Assembly: GCF_002095395.1 (NCBI RefSeq)
Contig: NZ_MJEI01000084.1
Span: 18,955-82,954, forward strand
DNA from: Williamsia sp. 1135
Lineage (GTDB): Bacteria > Actinomycetota > Actinomycetes > Mycobacteriales > Mycobacteriaceae
Direction: 5' to 3'
Length of the DNA stretch: 64,000 nucleotides
The first letter of the stretch is position 1, and the number at the start of each line of letters is the position of its first letter. Positions 45,421-55,617 of the stretch are shown piece after piece. A program made the position numbers and the translations under genes. The notes under the pieces were generated by a model. The model had not been told where the DNA came from, searched no databases, and saw nothing but the letters and a program-made list of their open reading frames with translations.

Positions 45421-46182
45421 GTGCTAGATCCTCAGGGCCCTTTGCCACCGGAAATCTACTGGCGCCGACGCGCACTGGCGGTCGGCGTCCTGGTGGTCGT
45501 GCTCGCAGTGATCATCGGCCTGATCTTCTGGGTGACCAGCGACGGCGGCGGCAAGAACACCGCGAACTCCACTGATCTCTCCGGTACCCCCAGTTACGCA
45601 CTGCCATCGGCGTACAGCGATCCGTCGGCATCGGCCTCGGGTGTCCCCGGGGTCAGCGGAGGCTCCGGCGGTGGCGGCGAGGTCGCGGCCCCCGGTGAGT
45701 CCCCTGCGGCAGGCGAACCGGGTATCCCCGGCGGCACCCCTGCCGGTGAGACACCGCAGCCGGTCCCCGCGAGCGGACTGTGCCCCGACCAGAACATCTC
45801 GGTGGTGCTCTACACCGACAAGCCCGCATACACAGAAGGCGAACAGCCGATCTTCACGATCGCCGTCACCAACGCCGGGCTCTCCGAATGCACGAGGGAC
45901 GTCGGCAAGGCGATGCAGAGCGTCACGGTCCTCAACCTCGCCGGCGACCGCCGCATCTGGGCTTCAGGCGACTGCGCACCTGTCGAAGGTGTGAACAATC
46001 AGCTGCTCAAACCCGGACAACAGGTCAAGGACACCATCGACTGGTCCGGCACCACCAGCACCCCGGGCTGTGAGACCGTCCGTCAACCAGTCGCTCCCGG
46101 CTCCTACCAAGCGGTGGCCAGAATCGGTGAAAAACCCAGTGCGCCGATCACTTTCAATGTGAATCGCCCCGCCGCGCAGTAA
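45421..46182 (+). CDS. Membrane-anchored extracytoplasmic protein (Rv3587c-like)
   Basis: 253 residues: short N-terminus (PPEIYWRRR), one membrane helix (about 19-39, VGVLVVVLAVIIGLIFWV), a Gly/Ser/Pro-rich linker (about 45-115) and a folded outer domain of about 130 residues (CPDQNISVVLYTDKPAYTEG...) with four Cys that could form disulfides. In M. tuberculosis Rv3587c has the same plan and place (between canB and disA). Role unknown, possibly at the cell wall. Start GTG at 45421. Converges with disA across a perfect palindrome. Confidence 0.75.
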   Translation: MLDPQGPLPPEIYWRRRALAVGVLVVVLAVIIGLIFWVTSDGGGKNTANSTDLSGTPSYALPSAYSDPSASASGVPGVSGGSGGGGEVAAPGESPAAGEPGIPGGTPAGETPQPVPASGLCPDQNISVVLYTDKPAYTEGEQPIFTIAVTNAGLSECTRDVGKAMQSVTVLNLAGDRRIWASGDCAPVEGVNNQLLKPGQQVKDTIDWSGTTSTPGCETVRQPVAPGSYQAVARIGEKPSAPITFNVNRPAAQ

Positions 46183-46187
46183 CCAGA

Positions 46188-46257
46188 ACAAAAGCACATC
46201 GTTCAGTCAAAAGCACACGTTGCAACGTGTGCTTTTGACTGAACGATGTGCTTTTGT
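46188..46257. terminator. Perfect 70-bp palindrome between convergent genes
   Basis: Bases 46188-46222 are the exact reverse complement of 46223-46257, with no unpaired centre (…CGTTGCAACG…). Each arm contains CAAAAGCACA twice. It lies five bases after the Rv3587c-like stop and six before the disA stop, so RNA from either side folds into a 30+ bp hairpin. It should end transcription in both directions. Confidence 0.8.
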
Positions 46258-46263
46258 GGTGAT

Positions 46264-47346
46264 CTAGTCGAAGCGTTCGATGCTCAGTTCCGCGAGGCGG
46301 GAGAGGCCCTCACGGATGTGGCGGGCCCAGATGCTGCCGATGCCTTCGACGGCTTGTAGATCAGCCGCGGTGGCCGCCAGCATCGCTTGCAGCGTGCCGT
46401 AGCTGCGCACCAGGCGGTCGATGTGCGCGAACTGCAGCCGGGGGATCCGCGCGAGCAAACGGTAGCCCCGGGGGCTCATCGCGATGTCCTGGGCGTCGAT
46501 CGTGTTGGGATAGCCGAAAGCCCGGGCGAGTGCGGTCAGGTCCAGCAGGTCTACGTCGGTGAGTTCTTCCACCGCTGCCAAGGCCTGCTCGACTTCTTGC
46601 GTACTGGCGGGTTCGGGACTCGCGAAGTAGTCCCTGACCACCAGCTCTCGCTGAGAGTCGTTCTCGCCCACCAGTTCCTCGAGCTGCAGACTGAGCTGAC
46701 GGCCGTTGACACCGAGTTCGAGGACGTAGTGCTGGATCTCGTCGCGAACCCGCCGGACCATCTCCAGGCGCTGCACGACGGTCATGGCGTCGCGCAGCGT
46801 CACGTAGTCCTCGATCTCCGACCGTGACAGCTGTGCGCTGACCTCGTCCAGGCGGGTCTTGTACCGCTCGAGGGTTGCCACCGCGAGGTTCGCGCGGGAG
46901 AGGATAGCGTCCGAACCTTCTACGACATAACGGATTCCGGCGACGTATGCGCTGACGATCGACATCGACGCACTGACCGAGATGACGGGATAACCGGTCT
47001 GGATCGCGGTCCGCTCGGCCGATCGGTGCCGGGTTCCGGACTCCTCGGTGGGGATCGACGGATCGGGGACGAGTTGCACGTTGGCGCGTACGATTCGGCT
47101 CCCGTCGGTCGAGAGCACCACGGCGCCGTCCATCTTCGAGAGCTCGCGAAGGCGGGTCGGGGCGAACGCGACGTCGAGGTGGAAGCCGCCGGCACAGATG
47201 CGTTCGACCTCGGGATCGTGCCCGATGACGATCAAGGCACCGGTACGGCCACGCAGGATACGTTCGAGGCCGTCTCGCAGCGGGGTGCCGGGCGCTAGCC
47301 GGGCGATCGTCGTGCGAAGCAGGTCCGAGGCCGGAACCTCAGCCAT
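46264..47346 (-). CDS. disA: DNA-integrity scanning diadenylate cyclase DisA
   Basis: 360-residue DisA (mycobacterial protein 358) that makes c-di-AMP from two ATP. The N-terminal DAC domain holds [12 protein letters not shown] (DGA motif) and [12 protein letters not shown] (RHR motif). A central helical spine follows, and the C-terminal helix-hairpin-helix domain ends [16 protein letters not shown], which binds branched DNA. ATG at 47346 ([10 protein letters not shown]) is preferred; another ATG lies 18 bases upstream. It is close to radA, whose product interacts with DisA in mycobacteria, with one thioesterase gene between, on the other strand. Confidence 0.94.
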   Translation of the reverse strand: MAEVPASDLLRTTIARLAPGTPLRDGLERILRGRTGALIVIGHDPEVERICAGGFHLDVAFAPTRLRELSKMDGAVVLSTDGSRIVRANVQLVPDPSIPTEESGTRHRSAERTAIQTGYPVISVSASMSIVSAYVAGIRYVVEGSDAILSRANLAVATLERYKTRLDEVSAQLSRSEIEDYVTLRDAMTVVQRLEMVRRVRDEIQHYVLELGVNGRQLSLQLEELVGENDSQRELVVRDYFASPEPASTQEVEQALAAVEELTDVDLLDLTALARAFGYPNTIDAQDIAMSPRGYRLLARIPRLQFAHIDRLVRSYGTLQAMLAATAADLQAVEGIGSIWARHIREGLSRLAELSIERFD

Positions 47347-47393
47347 GAGGCGCCTTTCTGTCATGAAGCAGGTGGAGACTAGATTAGCTGTTT

Positions 47394-47960
47394 GTGAAAA
47401 CCTCTTTCGTATTGCCTGACGAGCTGGTCCCTGCAACGCGCTCGCCGAAGGCCCCGGCGGCGGGTGGGGCAGTGCGGGCCCACAACCCGATGTGCTTCGG
47501 ATGTGGAGAGGACGCACCGACCGGACTGCACATCAACGCCGTCGCCGGTGAAGGCGTTGACGTTACCGCTCGTATGCAGGTAGAGGCACGTTTCGAGGGC
47601 GGACCCGGGGTGATCCACGGTGGCATTCTCTCGACCGCGTTCGACGAGGCGATGGGCCTGGCGCAGTGGATGGTCGGCGCAATCGCGGTGACCGCTCACC
47701 TGGAAATCGACTTCGCCAAGCCGATTCCGATCGGCAGCGAGCTGCGCATCGAGGCCGAATGCATCGGCGAGGTCCGGCGCAAGCTGTACACCCGCGCGGT
47801 GGCCTACCTGGGTGACGAAACCGAGCCGGTCGGGGCCGCGCATGCGCTCTTCATCAAGATCAAGCCGCTGGAGCACTACAAGGACAGCTTCGCCGTCAGC
47901 GGGGCCGCAGACTTCTACGCGGACAAAATCGCCCGCAGAGAACGCAGCGGCGGAGCCTAG
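47394..47960 (+). CDS. PaaI-type hotdog thioesterase
   Basis: 188-residue hotdog-fold thioesterase. [15 protein letters not shown] is the conserved N-terminal Cys/Gly motif of this group. [19 protein letters not shown] is the hotdog helix with the catalytic Asp/Glu. Acyl-CoA hydrolysis is likely; substrate unknown. GTG at 47394 is 47 bases from the divergent disA start and the gene ends ten bases before the convergent radA stop, so it is tucked between the two DNA-repair genes. Confidence 0.8.
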   Translation: MKTSFVLPDELVPATRSPKAPAAGGAVRAHNPMCFGCGEDAPTGLHINAVAGEGVDVTARMQVEARFEGGPGVIHGGILSTAFDEAMGLAQWMVGAIAVTAHLEIDFAKPIPIGSELRIEAECIGEVRRKLYTRAVAYLGDETEPVGAAHALFIKIKPLEHYKDSFAVSGAADFYADKIARRERSGGA

Positions 47961-47970
47961 TAGTCCGACG

Positions 47971-49368
47971 CTAGAACGAGTAGGGGCTCGAGGGGCCCTT
48001 CAGGGCGACGCGCATGGCCGTCTGGAGATCAGCGACCTGCGTGATCTTGATGCCGGAGGGTAGGTCGAGTGATCCGGCCGGGACGATGGCGTGTTTGAAG
48101 CCCAGCCGCTTCGCCTCAGCCACCCGCCGGCCCACCCCCGCGACGCGGCGCACCTCACCGGCGAGACCGATCTCGCCGAGCGCGACCATCGACCCGGGCA
48201 GTGACCGCTCGGCCAGGATGGAACTGAGAGCGAGCGCGACGGCGAGGTCGGCGGCCGGTTCGCTGATCTTCATGCCGCCGACGGTCGCGACGTAGACATC
48301 CTGGTCGAACGTCGGAAGATTGGCGCGGGCGGCACAGACCGCCAAGATCATTGCCACTCTTGCCGAATCGATACCGACGACGGCGCGACGCGGGTTGGCC
48401 AAACTCGACTTCGACACCAGCGCCTGTACCTCTCCGAGTAGGGGCCGCTTGCCGTCCATCGCCACGGTGATCGCAGTGCCCGCCACGCCGATGTCGCGGT
48501 GGTGCAGGAACAATTCGGACGGATCGGTGACCTCGTGGATGCCGTCTTCGCGCTGTTCGAAACAGCCGACCTCATCGGCGGCCCCGAACCGGTTCTTGAT
48601 CCCGCGCACCATCCGCAGGGTCGAGTGCTTGTCCCCTTCGAAGGACAGGACCACGTCGACGAGGTGTTCCAGAGACCTCGGCCCGGCGACGGTGCCGTCT
48701 TTGGTGACATGCCCGACGAGTACGACGGCGATACCCGAGTTCTTCGCCAGTGACGTCAGAGCGGTTGTGACAGCGCGGATCTGGGTGACGCCACCGTTGA
48801 CGCCATCGACACTCTGCGCGACCATCGTCTGAACGGAGTCGACGATCATCAGCGAGGGCATGACGGCCTCGGCGTGGCCGAGGACAGCGCCGAGGTCGGA
48901 TTCGGCGGCGAGATAGATCTCGTCGTGGACGGCTCCGGTGCGTTCAGCGCGCAGGCGCACCTGTCCTGCAGACTCTTCGCCGGTGACGTACAAGGCGCGC
49001 CTGCCCTGTAGCGCCCACTGTTTGACCGCCTCGAGCAACAGCGTGGACTTGCCGACACCGGGTTCGCCGGCGAGCAGTAGCACCGACCCGGGGACGATCC
49101 CTTTGCCCAGAACACGATCCAGCTCACCGATGCCGGTGGAGAAGGCCGCAGCGTTGGTGGCGTCGATCTGGGACATCGGCCGCGCAGGCGTCCCGGGAAC
49201 CGTTGCGAGCGTGGGCGATTTGCCGCCACCGATCCCGGAGGCACCGGCGGCGATTGTCGCGACCTCGCCTACCGAACCCCACTCGCCGCAATCAGGGCAA
49301 CGGCCAAGCCATTTCGCGACCTGATATCCACACGCGCTACACCGGTACGTTGTTTTGGTCTTGGCCAC
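47971..49368 (-). CDS. radA: DNA repair protein RadA
   Basis: 465-residue RadA/Sms. N-terminal C4 zinc finger CSACGYQVAKWLGRCPDCG; RecA-like ATPase with Walker A GEPGVGKST, Walker B region LMIVDSVQT and the RadA-specific KNRFG; C-terminal Lon-type domain (PRRAVVGIDSARV, LPGSMVALGEIGLAGEVR). It is a hexameric helicase that drives branch migration during recombination. ATG at 49368. It lies downstream of lpqE on the same strand, and an intergenic family palindrome sits between them. Confidence 0.95.
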   Translation of the reverse strand: MAKTKTTYRCSACGYQVAKWLGRCPDCGEWGSVGEVATIAAGASGIGGGKSPTLATVPGTPARPMSQIDATNAAAFSTGIGELDRVLGKGIVPGSVLLLAGEPGVGKSTLLLEAVKQWALQGRRALYVTGEESAGQVRLRAERTGAVHDEIYLAAESDLGAVLGHAEAVMPSLMIVDSVQTMVAQSVDGVNGGVTQIRAVTTALTSLAKNSGIAVVLVGHVTKDGTVAGPRSLEHLVDVVLSFEGDKHSTLRMVRGIKNRFGAADEVGCFEQREDGIHEVTDPSELFLHHRDIGVAGTAITVAMDGKRPLLGEVQALVSKSSLANPRRAVVGIDSARVAMILAVCAARANLPTFDQDVYVATVGGMKISEPAADLAVALALSSILAERSLPGSMVALGEIGLAGEVRRVAGVGRRVAEAKRLGFKHAIVPAGSLDLPSGIKITQVADLQTAMRVALKGPSSPYSF

Positions 49369-49406
49369 CGGGCAACTCTAGCGGCGCCGTCCGACAACCC
49401 GGAATT

Positions 49407-49455
49407 GGTGGCTTCTGGCGACGCCCACCTGGGGAAATACTCGCCAGAACCCACC
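49407..49455. repeat. Intergenic palindrome, family copy 3
   Basis: Arms GGTGGCTTCTGGCGA (49407-49421) and TCGCCAGAACCCACC (49441-49455), one mismatch, around CGCCCACCTGGGGAAATAC. The loop and right arm, and the following AAGATCGG, repeat those at 3357-3413. It lies between the lpqE end and the radA start. Confidence 0.75.
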
Positions 49456-49467
49456 AAGATCGGAGTG

Positions 49468-50121
49468 CTAGTGCGCTTCGCCCTCAGCCTCTTCGACCCC
49501 GCGCGGATGATCCTGGCGCGGGAGGATGGCGCCGGCGTCGACCGGGACGTCGATGGTGGTCTCGCCGGCCTTCTCGAAGTCGAAGACCATCGGGACGGTC
49601 AGTCCGGGGGTCAGGCTCGGCGGTGCGCCGGTCACGGTGACGGTGATGCGCTCTTCGCTGGGGTCGGTCGGCTCGTTGCTCGTGGTGAGCAGAAGCGCGG
49701 GCTCGCCGGCGCGCAGGGACTGGTTGGGTCCGATGGTCCTGCGGCCTTCGATCTCGACCTCGCCGCTGCCGTCGGCGAACGAGATGCCCTCGAGGGTGTC
49801 GGTGGTGTCGGGGCTGCCGTTGGAGATCAGGAATGCCATCTCCAGGGGGCCGCCGTCGACGAACGCCTGGGTGCTGCCGTCCTTCGGGAAGACGATGTGT
49901 ACATCACGGAGTGCGAGAGGTCCGGCGTCGATTTCGTTGCCGTTGATCGCGGGGGCCTGGTCGGCCGTCTGCGCGATCTGCCCGGCGCCGCACGCGGAGG
50001 TGCCGATCAGCAGGCCTGACGCGATGGTTGCGGCGGCCACTGCCGAGACGAATCGACTGCGCCGGACGCTGCGCACCGACCGAGAACCCGTGGGTTGGGC
50101 CGAAACTTTCTGCACTGACAC
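49468..50121 (-). CDS. lpqE: Lipoprotein LpqE
   Basis: 217-residue secreted lipoprotein. Basic n-region (SVRRSRFVSAVAAA), hydrophobic segment and lipobox ending GTSAC, the Cys near residue 45 being lipidated. The mature part is a beta-sandwich-like domain (copper-chaperone PCuAC-like fold is possible: ALRDVHIVFPKDG, ALLLTTSNEP). It corresponds to M. tuberculosis LpqE (Rv3584) in position between radA and carD. GTG at 50121, with a second in-frame GTG at 50115. Function unproven. Confidence 0.82.
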   Translation of the reverse strand: MSVQKVSAQPTGSRSVRSVRRSRFVSAVAAATIASGLLIGTSACGAGQIAQTADQAPAINGNEIDAGPLALRDVHIVFPKDGSTQAFVDGGPLEMAFLISNGSPDTTDTLEGISFADGSGEVEIEGRRTIGPNQSLRAGEPALLLTTSNEPTDPSEERITVTVTGAPPSLTPGLTVPMVFDFEKAGETTIDVPVDAGAILPRQDHPRGVEEAEGEAH

Positions 50122-50354
50122 CGGTTTTCCTCCGAGGTAGGTCCTGATGCAACGCGCGCCCTGCGCCGGTCCGATCGCCGGGAGATCCCGGTGCGCCCGA
50201 ACACACAGTGCGTGCACTACGGAGCGTAGTGGGCGTTGCCCGCGAAAGTCTGTCCGGGTCGCGAAATCGATGCATTTTCGTCTTTCGCCCGGTCTGCGAC
50301 TCGTAGCTGACCTCGCCCGGTCCGGTTCCCGACCAGCGAGGCATGATGCTTCTC

Positions 50355-51281
50355 ATGACTGAGAATGCCGCTACCGACATCGGGCCGTCATCACGCGTGA
50401 CGTTGAGCAGCCACAGCTTCGCCTCCGACTTCGGTCTGGCCTCGTTCCAGCCGACCCGTGGGCGTTCGTTGATGCGCAGCGAGTTCACCGACAAGATGCG
50501 GTCGCCGGCCGGGACCGCCTCGCTCGGCTTCCTGCTGACGTTGGTCGACTACGTGACCTCGGATCCGGCATTGTCGGTCTCCGCGCCCGATTGGACCGCG
50601 ACCCAGAACCTGTCCTTCCACGCAGCGGATGCTGTGCGGCAGGGGCCGGTCCTGATCGACAGCAACCTCGTCCGGGTCGGCAAGAAGGCGGTGGTGGTGT
50701 CCGCCGATGTGTACGACGGACGCGGCGTGACCGATCTCGGTGAGTTCGCGCGGACGATCGACGGCGCTGCAGCGTCAGGGGAGGGTCCGATTCTCGTCGG
50801 CCGGGCGCTGGTGACCTTCGCCCGATTGCCTCGTACCGCGGCGACCGGTGCGGACGATTACAAACCCGAGGAATGGATCGGCAAACTCCGCGAGCGCAAC
50901 ATCGAACCAGTGGAAGGAGACATCTACTCCCGTCTGGGAATGCGGGTCGTCGACTCGGCGGCCGGCGTCGTGGAACTGGACCTCTCTCCCTTTGTCGCCA
51001 ACATGATCGGCACCATCCAGGGCGGTGCCCAGGCGCTGCTCGTCGAGGCGGCAGCGCACGCGATACGCCCGGGACTCGTCGCGACGGACATGCAGTTGCA
51101 CTACCTCTCTCAGGTGCGGGTCGGACCGGCGAGGTCGTACGCCGACGTGGTCCGTGATGCGAGCGATCACTGCGTCGTGAACATCCGTTTGGTCGATGCC
51201 GGCGCCGGTGACCGTTTACTCGCGTTGACGACGGTCACCATGCGGCGTTCGGCAAGCTTGGACAAGCGTGTGGACAGGTGA
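50355..51281 (+). CDS. Double-hotdog acyl-CoA thioesterase-like protein
   Basis: 308 residues with two hotdog-like halves: residues about 25-145 (SPAGTASLGFLLTLVDYVTSD) and about 175-305 (MIGTIQGGAQALLVEAAAH). The second half has the PaaI-type helix motif in NMIGTIQGGAQALL. Proteins of this kind hydrolyse acyl-CoA or bind acyl groups. ATG at 50355 (MTENAATDIG) is chosen over two nearer upstream ATGs. It is divergent from lpqE over 233 bases and precedes carD by 185 bases. No homologue in the compared mycobacterial block is recalled, so it may be an insertion. Confidence 0.72.
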   Translation: MTENAATDIGPSSRVTLSSHSFASDFGLASFQPTRGRSLMRSEFTDKMRSPAGTASLGFLLTLVDYVTSDPALSVSAPDWTATQNLSFHAADAVRQGPVLIDSNLVRVGKKAVVVSADVYDGRGVTDLGEFARTIDGAAASGEGPILVGRALVTFARLPRTAATGADDYKPEEWIGKLRERNIEPVEGDIYSRLGMRVVDSAAGVVELDLSPFVANMIGTIQGGAQALLVEAAAHAIRPGLVATDMQLHYLSQVRVGPARSYADVVRDASDHCVVNIRLVDAGAGDRLLALTTVTMRRSASLDKRVDR

Positions 51282-51434
51282 CCGATCTGCGGCCGACGCC
51301 TAGCCTCATCCAGCCGGTCGGCGGCCTGGTTCGAGCTATGTGCCAGCACACTTTTCAGGTGCCGTCAAGGTTTGCGAAACCGCTGGTATGCCGCTGACCT
51401 GCACCGTTGGCTGATGACCTGGAGCGCCCCGTGC

Positions 51435-51457
51435 TAGACTGGGCAAATCGAAAGGGG
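51435..51457 (+). promoter_or_regulatory. Likely carD promoter and ribosome binding site
   Basis: TAGACT at 51435-51440 fits the actinobacterial -10 TANNNT, and AAAGGGG at 51451-51457 is a Shine-Dalgarno nine bases before the TTG start, which would give a leader of only about 20 bases. No convincing -35 was found at the usual distance. Confidence 0.4.
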
Positions 51458-51466
51458 CATGGAACA

Positions 51467-51955
51467 TTGAATTTCAAAGTTGGTGACACCGTTGTCTACC
51501 CCCATCACGGTGCCGCACTGGTCGAAGACATTGTGACCCGAACCATCAAGGGCGAGGCCGTCGAGTACCTCGTTCTTAAGGTGGCTGATGGTGACATGAC
51601 AGTTCAGATTCCATCCACGAAGCTCGAGTACGTGGGTGTCCGCGACGTCGTCGGGGAAGAAGGACTGGGTAAGGTCTTCGACGTTCTCCGGGCGCCCCAC
51701 ACCGAGGAGCCCACGAACTGGGCGCGTCGGTTCAAGGCCAATCAGGAGAAGCTCATCTCGGGTGACATCATCAAGGTCGCCGAGATCGTGCGTGACCTGT
51801 GGCGTCGCGAGCAGGATCGGGGATTGTCCGCAGGTGAGAAGCGGATGCTGACCCGTGCTCGCCGTGTTCTGGTCGACGAGCTCTCGTTGGCACAGAACAC
51901 CAACGACGAGAAAGCCTCCATCATCCTCGATGAGGTTCTCGCCGCCGCTTCCTGA
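51467..51955 (+). CDS. carD: RNA polymerase-binding transcription factor CarD
   Basis: 162 residues, the same as M. tuberculosis CarD, which stabilises the open complex at rRNA and other promoters. N-terminal RNAP-interaction (Tudor-like) domain [19 protein letters not shown]-terminal DNA-binding helices with Trp85 in EEPTNWARR, the wedge residue; end LDEVLAAAS identical to the mycobacterial protein. Start is TTG at 51467 (translated Met, then NFKVGDTVV), because the mycobacterial protein begins one residue before FKVGD. It lies upstream of ispD, gap 19 bases, as in related genomes. Confidence 0.95.
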   Translation: MNFKVGDTVVYPHHGAALVEDIVTRTIKGEAVEYLVLKVADGDMTVQIPSTKLEYVGVRDVVGEEGLGKVFDVLRAPHTEEPTNWARRFKANQEKLISGDIIKVAEIVRDLWRREQDRGLSAGEKRMLTRARRVLVDELSLAQNTNDEKASIILDEVLAAAS

Positions 51956-51974
51956 CCGAAGCAGCAAGGTTCTG

Positions 51975-52640
51975 GTGTCTACAGTCGCGCTGATCCCGGC
52001 CGCCGGCCGCGGAGAGCGGCTCGGCGCGGGACTTCCCAAAGCTTTCGTCGACCTCGCCGGTCACAGTATGTTGCATCACGCGGTGCGTGGTGTGCAGGCC
52101 AGCGGGGTCGTCGACGCGTTGGTTCTCTCTGTACCGGTCGACCTCGTCGAGCAGGTGCAGTCTCAGTTTCCCGAGGTGATTGTTGTCGCCGGTGGTGCGG
52201 AGCGCTCTGACTCCGTGCGTGCGGCCCTGGCTGCGGCGCCTCCGTCCGACGTGGTGCTCGTCCATGACGCTGCCCGCGCTCTGACCCCTCCATCTCTCTT
52301 TGCCGACGTCGTCGCCGCGGTGATGGCCGGCGCCCCCGCGGTCGTGCCCGGGTTGGCCGTCGTCGACACCATCAAGTCCGTCGATCCCGCAGGTGCGGTA
52401 ACCGGCACGGTGGACCGTGGCCCTCTCCGGGCCGTGCAGACCCCGCAGGGGTTCGACTCCGCCATGCTCGGCGCCGCCTATGCCGCAGCGACTGCCGACT
52501 TCACCGATGACGCCGGTCTGGTCGAGGCACAGGGCACCCCGGTGCAGGTCATCCTCGGCGATCCCATGGCGTTCAAGATCACCACACCGTGGGACCTGCG
52601 GCTCGCGACGTGGCTGCTGCACGAACGGGCCCGTGCATGA
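51975..52640 (+). CDS. ispD: 2-C-methyl-D-erythritol 4-phosphate cytidylyltransferase IspD
   Basis: 221-residue IspD, third step of the MEP isoprenoid pathway (MEP + CTP to CDP-ME). Nucleotide-binding [31 protein letters not shown], the substrate loop AVQTPQGF and [12 protein letters not shown] are conserved. GTG at 51975 ([11 protein letters not shown]) gives the normal length; the frame upstream overlaps carD. Its stop overlaps the ispF start as ATGA, so the two are translated together. Follows carD by 19 bases. Confidence 0.94.
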   Translation: MSTVALIPAAGRGERLGAGLPKAFVDLAGHSMLHHAVRGVQASGVVDALVLSVPVDLVEQVQSQFPEVIVVAGGAERSDSVRAALAAAPPSDVVLVHDAARALTPPSLFADVVAAVMAGAPAVVPGLAVVDTIKSVDPAGAVTGTVDRGPLRAVQTPQGFDSAMLGAAYAAATADFTDDAGLVEAQGTPVQVILGDPMAFKITTPWDLRLATWLLHERARA

Positions 52641-53101
52641 GGGTTGGTATCGGGACCGACGTGCACCCGATCGCCGTGGGCAAACCGTGCGCGATGGCAG
52701 GGTTGCTGTTCCCTGACGACGACGGGTGCGAGGGTCACTCCGACGGCGACGTGGCTGTTCACGCCCTCTGTGACGCATTGCTCTCGGCCGCCGGGCTCGG
52801 CGACCTCGGGTCGGTGTTCGGTACCGGCAGGCCTGAATGGGACGGGGTCAGTGGCGCCAGGATGCTCACGCATGTCCGGGAGCTCTTCGAAGCAGCCGGA
52901 TTCACACTGGGGAACGCCGCCGTCCAGGTCATCGGCAACCGCCCCAAGATCGGCCCCCGGCGCGCCGAGGCTCAGCACGTTCTCGGCGAGTTGCTCGGCG
53001 GACCGGTTTCGGTATCCGCCACCACCACCGACGGTCTGGGTTTGACCGGCCGCGGTGAGGGGATCGCTGCCGTGGCCACAGCCCTGTTACTCGACAAGTA
53101 A
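52637..53101 (+). CDS. ispF: 2-C-methyl-D-erythritol 2,4-cyclodiphosphate synthase IspF
   Basis: 154-residue IspF, which cyclises CDP-ME 2-phosphate to MEcPP in the MEP pathway. [12 protein letters not shown] holds the zinc ligands Asp8 and His10, with His42 in [14 protein letters not shown] as the third. EGHSDGD and the C-terminal [17 protein letters not shown] are family signatures. ATG at 52637 lies in an ATGA overlap with ispD. cysS starts within a few bases of its stop. Confidence 0.95.
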   Translation: MRVGIGTDVHPIAVGKPCAMAGLLFPDDDGCEGHSDGDVAVHALCDALLSAAGLGDLGSVFGTGRPEWDGVSGARMLTHVRELFEAAGFTLGNAAVQVIGNRPKIGPRRAEAQHVLGELLGGPVSVSATTTDGLGLTGRGEGIAAVATALLLDK

Positions 53102-53112
53102 GATTGCGGATC

Positions 53113-54525
53113 GTGACCCTGCGCCTTTACGACTCCGCCACCCGAGACGTGCGTGAATTCACGCCGTTGCGTCCCGGCCATGTTTCGGTGTACCTGTGTG
53201 GCGCCACTGTCCAGGGGGTGCCCCACATCGGGCACGTCCGCAGCGGGATCGCGTTTGACGTCTTGCGGCGCTGGTTGGCGTACAAGGGCTTCGACGTGGC
53301 GTTCGTGCGCAATGTGACCGACATCGACGACAAGATCCTCCGCAAGGCCGCCGAAAACGAGCGTCCGTGGTGGGAGTGGGCGGCGACCCACGAACGCGAG
53401 TTCAACTGGGCCTACCACCAATTGGGCGTCTTGCCGCCGTCGGCCGAACCCCGGGCCACCGGCTTCATCACCCAGATGGTTGAGTACATGGAGCGGCTCA
53501 TCGAACGCGGGCACGCCTACGCCTCCGACGGCAACGTCTATTTCGACGTATTGAGCCTGCCCGAGTACGGGTCCTTGTCCGGACACCGACTCGATGATGT
53601 CCACCAAGGAGAGAGTGTCGGCACCGGCAAGCGCGACGCCCGCGACTTCACCTTGTGGAAGAGCGCGAAACCCGACGAGCCGTCATGGCCGACCCCGTGG
53701 GGTCGCGGCCGGCCGGGCTGGCATCTCGAATGCTCGGCCATGGCGACGTCGCTGCTCGGTCCGGAGTTCGATATCCACTGTGGCGGAATGGATCTCGTGT
53801 TCCCGCACCACGAGAACGAGCTGGCGCAGAGCCATGGGGCCGGAGATCCGTTCGCGCGGTATTGGTTGCACAACGGCTGGGTCACCATGGGTGGCGAGAA
53901 GATGTCGAAGTCCTTGGGCAATGTCGTCGCCATTCCCGCCATGCTGCAACGCTTTCGGGCCGTCGAGCTGCGGTACTACCTCGGCAGTGCCCACTACCGG
54001 TCGATGCTCGAGTACTCCGAACATGCCGTCGAAGATGCCGCCCGGGCCTACCGCGGCTTGGAATCCTTTGTGCAGCGTACTGTTTCGCGAGTCGGTGCGG
54101 TTCCGGTCGGTGAGGTGCCTGCGGAGTTCGCGGCTGCGCTCGACGATGACCTCGGGGTGCCGGCTGCCCTGGCGCAGATCCACGGCACGGTCAAGACTGG
54201 CAACATCGCGCTCGAGAACGGCGATCACGCGACCGCGCTCGAATCTGCGTCGTCGGTGCGGGCGATGCTCGACATCCTCGGGGTCGACCCGCTCACGGAG
54301 CACTGGGCTGACGGTGACAGCGACACCGACATGACCGATGCGCTCGACGTGCTGGTGCGGGCCGAGCTCGATCGGCGCACCACCGCGCGTGCGGAGAAGA
54401 ACTGGGCGGTCGCCGACGAAGTACGAGATCGGTTGGCCCGGGCGGGCATCGATGTCATCGACACCCCGGATGGCCCGCAGTGGTCGTTGGCCGAGAAGAA
54501 AGACAATCCAGAGGCAAGCCGATGA
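53113..54525 (+). CDS. cysS: Cysteinyl-tRNA synthetase
   Basis: About 470-residue class I synthetase. HIGH-type motif [11 protein letters not shown], zinc-binding [31 protein letters not shown], and the KMSKS loop [11 protein letters not shown]. Matches M. tuberculosis CysS1 (Rv3580c) along the length. GTG at 53113 (MTLRLYDS) is used; a TTG at 53104 is possible. The C-terminal DALR/anticodon domain is normal. Member of the ispD-ispF-cysS-rlmB run. Confidence 0.94.
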   Translation: MTLRLYDSATRDVREFTPLRPGHVSVYLCGATVQGVPHIGHVRSGIAFDVLRRWLAYKGFDVAFVRNVTDIDDKILRKAAENERPWWEWAATHEREFNWAYHQLGVLPPSAEPRATGFITQMVEYMERLIERGHAYASDGNVYFDVLSLPEYGSLSGHRLDDVHQGESVGTGKRDARDFTLWKSAKPDEPSWPTPWGRGRPGWHLECSAMATSLLGPEFDIHCGGMDLVFPHHENELAQSHGAGDPFARYWLHNGWVTMGGEKMSKSLGNVVAIPAMLQRFRAVELRYYLGSAHYRSMLEYSEHAVEDAARAYRGLESFVQRTVSRVGAVPVGEVPAEFAAALDDDLGVPAALAQIHGTVKTGNIALENGDHATALESASSVRAMLDILGVDPLTEHWADGDSDTDMTDALDVLVRAELDRRTTARAEKNWAVADEVRDRLARAGIDVIDTPDGPQWSLAEKKDNPEASR

Positions 54526-54567
54526 TCGGCGGGCCACAAGGCACATTCAGCGGAAGGTGGTTGGCTG

Positions 54568-55530
54568 ATGGCCGGCAATTCACGACGTAAGGGCGCGGTC
54601 CGTAAGGACGGCACCAAAAAAGGTCAGTCGGTGGGCTCGGGCGGTCAACGCCGCCGCGGCCTCGAAGCCAGGGGGGCAACCCCGAAAGCCGTTGACCGGA
54701 CCTATCATCAGGCCCACAAGAAGGCCAAGGCCGCCGCCAGGAGCAATGCGACCTCCGGAGGCCGGACGCCGCGCGGCAAGACCCTGACCGAGCAGCCCGA
54801 GTACGTACTCGGCCGCAACCCGGTGGTCGAATGCCTGCGCGCCCAGGTACCCGCGACGGCGCTGTATGTCGTCCTCGGCGGCGATGCCGACGAGCGCGTC
54901 TCCGAGGCGGTGCAGCTCGCCGGGAACATGGGTATCTCGATTCTCGAGGTGCAGAAGCCCGAACTCGACCGGATGAGCACCAACGGCATGCACCAGGGGA
55001 TCGCGCTGCAGGTGCCGCCGTACCGCTACGCCCACCCGACCGACCTGATGCAGTACGCGATCGATTCGGGGCAGCCCCCCTTGCTGGTGGCGCTCGACAA
55101 CATCACCGATCCCCGCAACCTAGGCGCGGTGATCCGTTCGGTGGCTGCGTTCGGTGGACACGGAGTGGTGATCCCCGCTCGCCGCAGTGCGTCGGTGACA
55201 GCCGTCGCATGGCGGACCAGCGCAGGCGCCGCGGCCCGGCTGCAGGTGGCTCAGGCCACGAATCTGACCCGCACCCTGAAGGAGTGGGCAGAAACGGGTG
55301 TTCAGCTCGTCGGCCTGGACGCTGACGGTGATGTGACGCTCGACGACTACGACGGCTCCGGCCCGACGGTCATCGTCGTCGGCTCGGAGGGCAAGGGGCT
55401 CTCGCGCCTGGTGCGTGAGTCCTGCGACTCGATCCTGTCGATCCCGATGGCCGGCGACGTCGAGAGCCTCAACGCCTCAGTCGCAGCCGGAGTCGTCCTC
55501 GCGGAGTTCGCGAGACAGCGCCGCTCCTAG
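54568..55530 (+). CDS. rlmB: 23S rRNA (guanosine-2'-O)-methyltransferase RlmB-type
   Basis: 320-residue SpoU/TrmH-family methyltransferase. It has a very basic N-terminal extension of about 70 residues ([19 protein letters not shown]...), then the L30e-like substrate domain ([13 protein letters not shown]), then the knotted SPOUT fold with [32 protein letters not shown] and [15 protein letters not shown]. It modifies G2251 in E. coli numbering (family knowledge). Corresponds to Rv3579c. ATG at 54568, 42 bases after cysS. A family palindrome follows. Confidence 0.92.
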   Translation: MAGNSRRKGAVRKDGTKKGQSVGSGGQRRRGLEARGATPKAVDRTYHQAHKKAKAAARSNATSGGRTPRGKTLTEQPEYVLGRNPVVECLRAQVPATALYVVLGGDADERVSEAVQLAGNMGISILEVQKPELDRMSTNGMHQGIALQVPPYRYAHPTDLMQYAIDSGQPPLLVALDNITDPRNLGAVIRSVAAFGGHGVVIPARRSASVTAVAWRTSAGAAARLQVAQATNLTRTLKEWAETGVQLVGLDADGDVTLDDYDGSGPTVIVVGSEGKGLSRLVRESCDSILSIPMAGDVESLNASVAAGVVLAEFARQRRS

Positions 55531-55548
55531 CCCACTCCTGAACCCCAA

Positions 55549-55604
55549 AAATGGGTCCTTCTGGCGAACAAACCGCAGGTCGGCTCGGCCAGAAGGACCC
55601 ATTT
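55549..55604. repeat. Intergenic palindrome, family copy 4
   Basis: Arms AAATGGGTCCTTCTGGC (55549-55565) and GCCAGAAGGACCCATTT (55588-55604) pair perfectly, 17 bp, with a 22-base loop GAACAAACCGCAGGTCGG…. It lies between the convergent ends of rlmB and the next gene and is a near copy of 20356-20410. Confidence 0.8.
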
Positions 55605-55617
55605 CGGGTGGTGTGGA

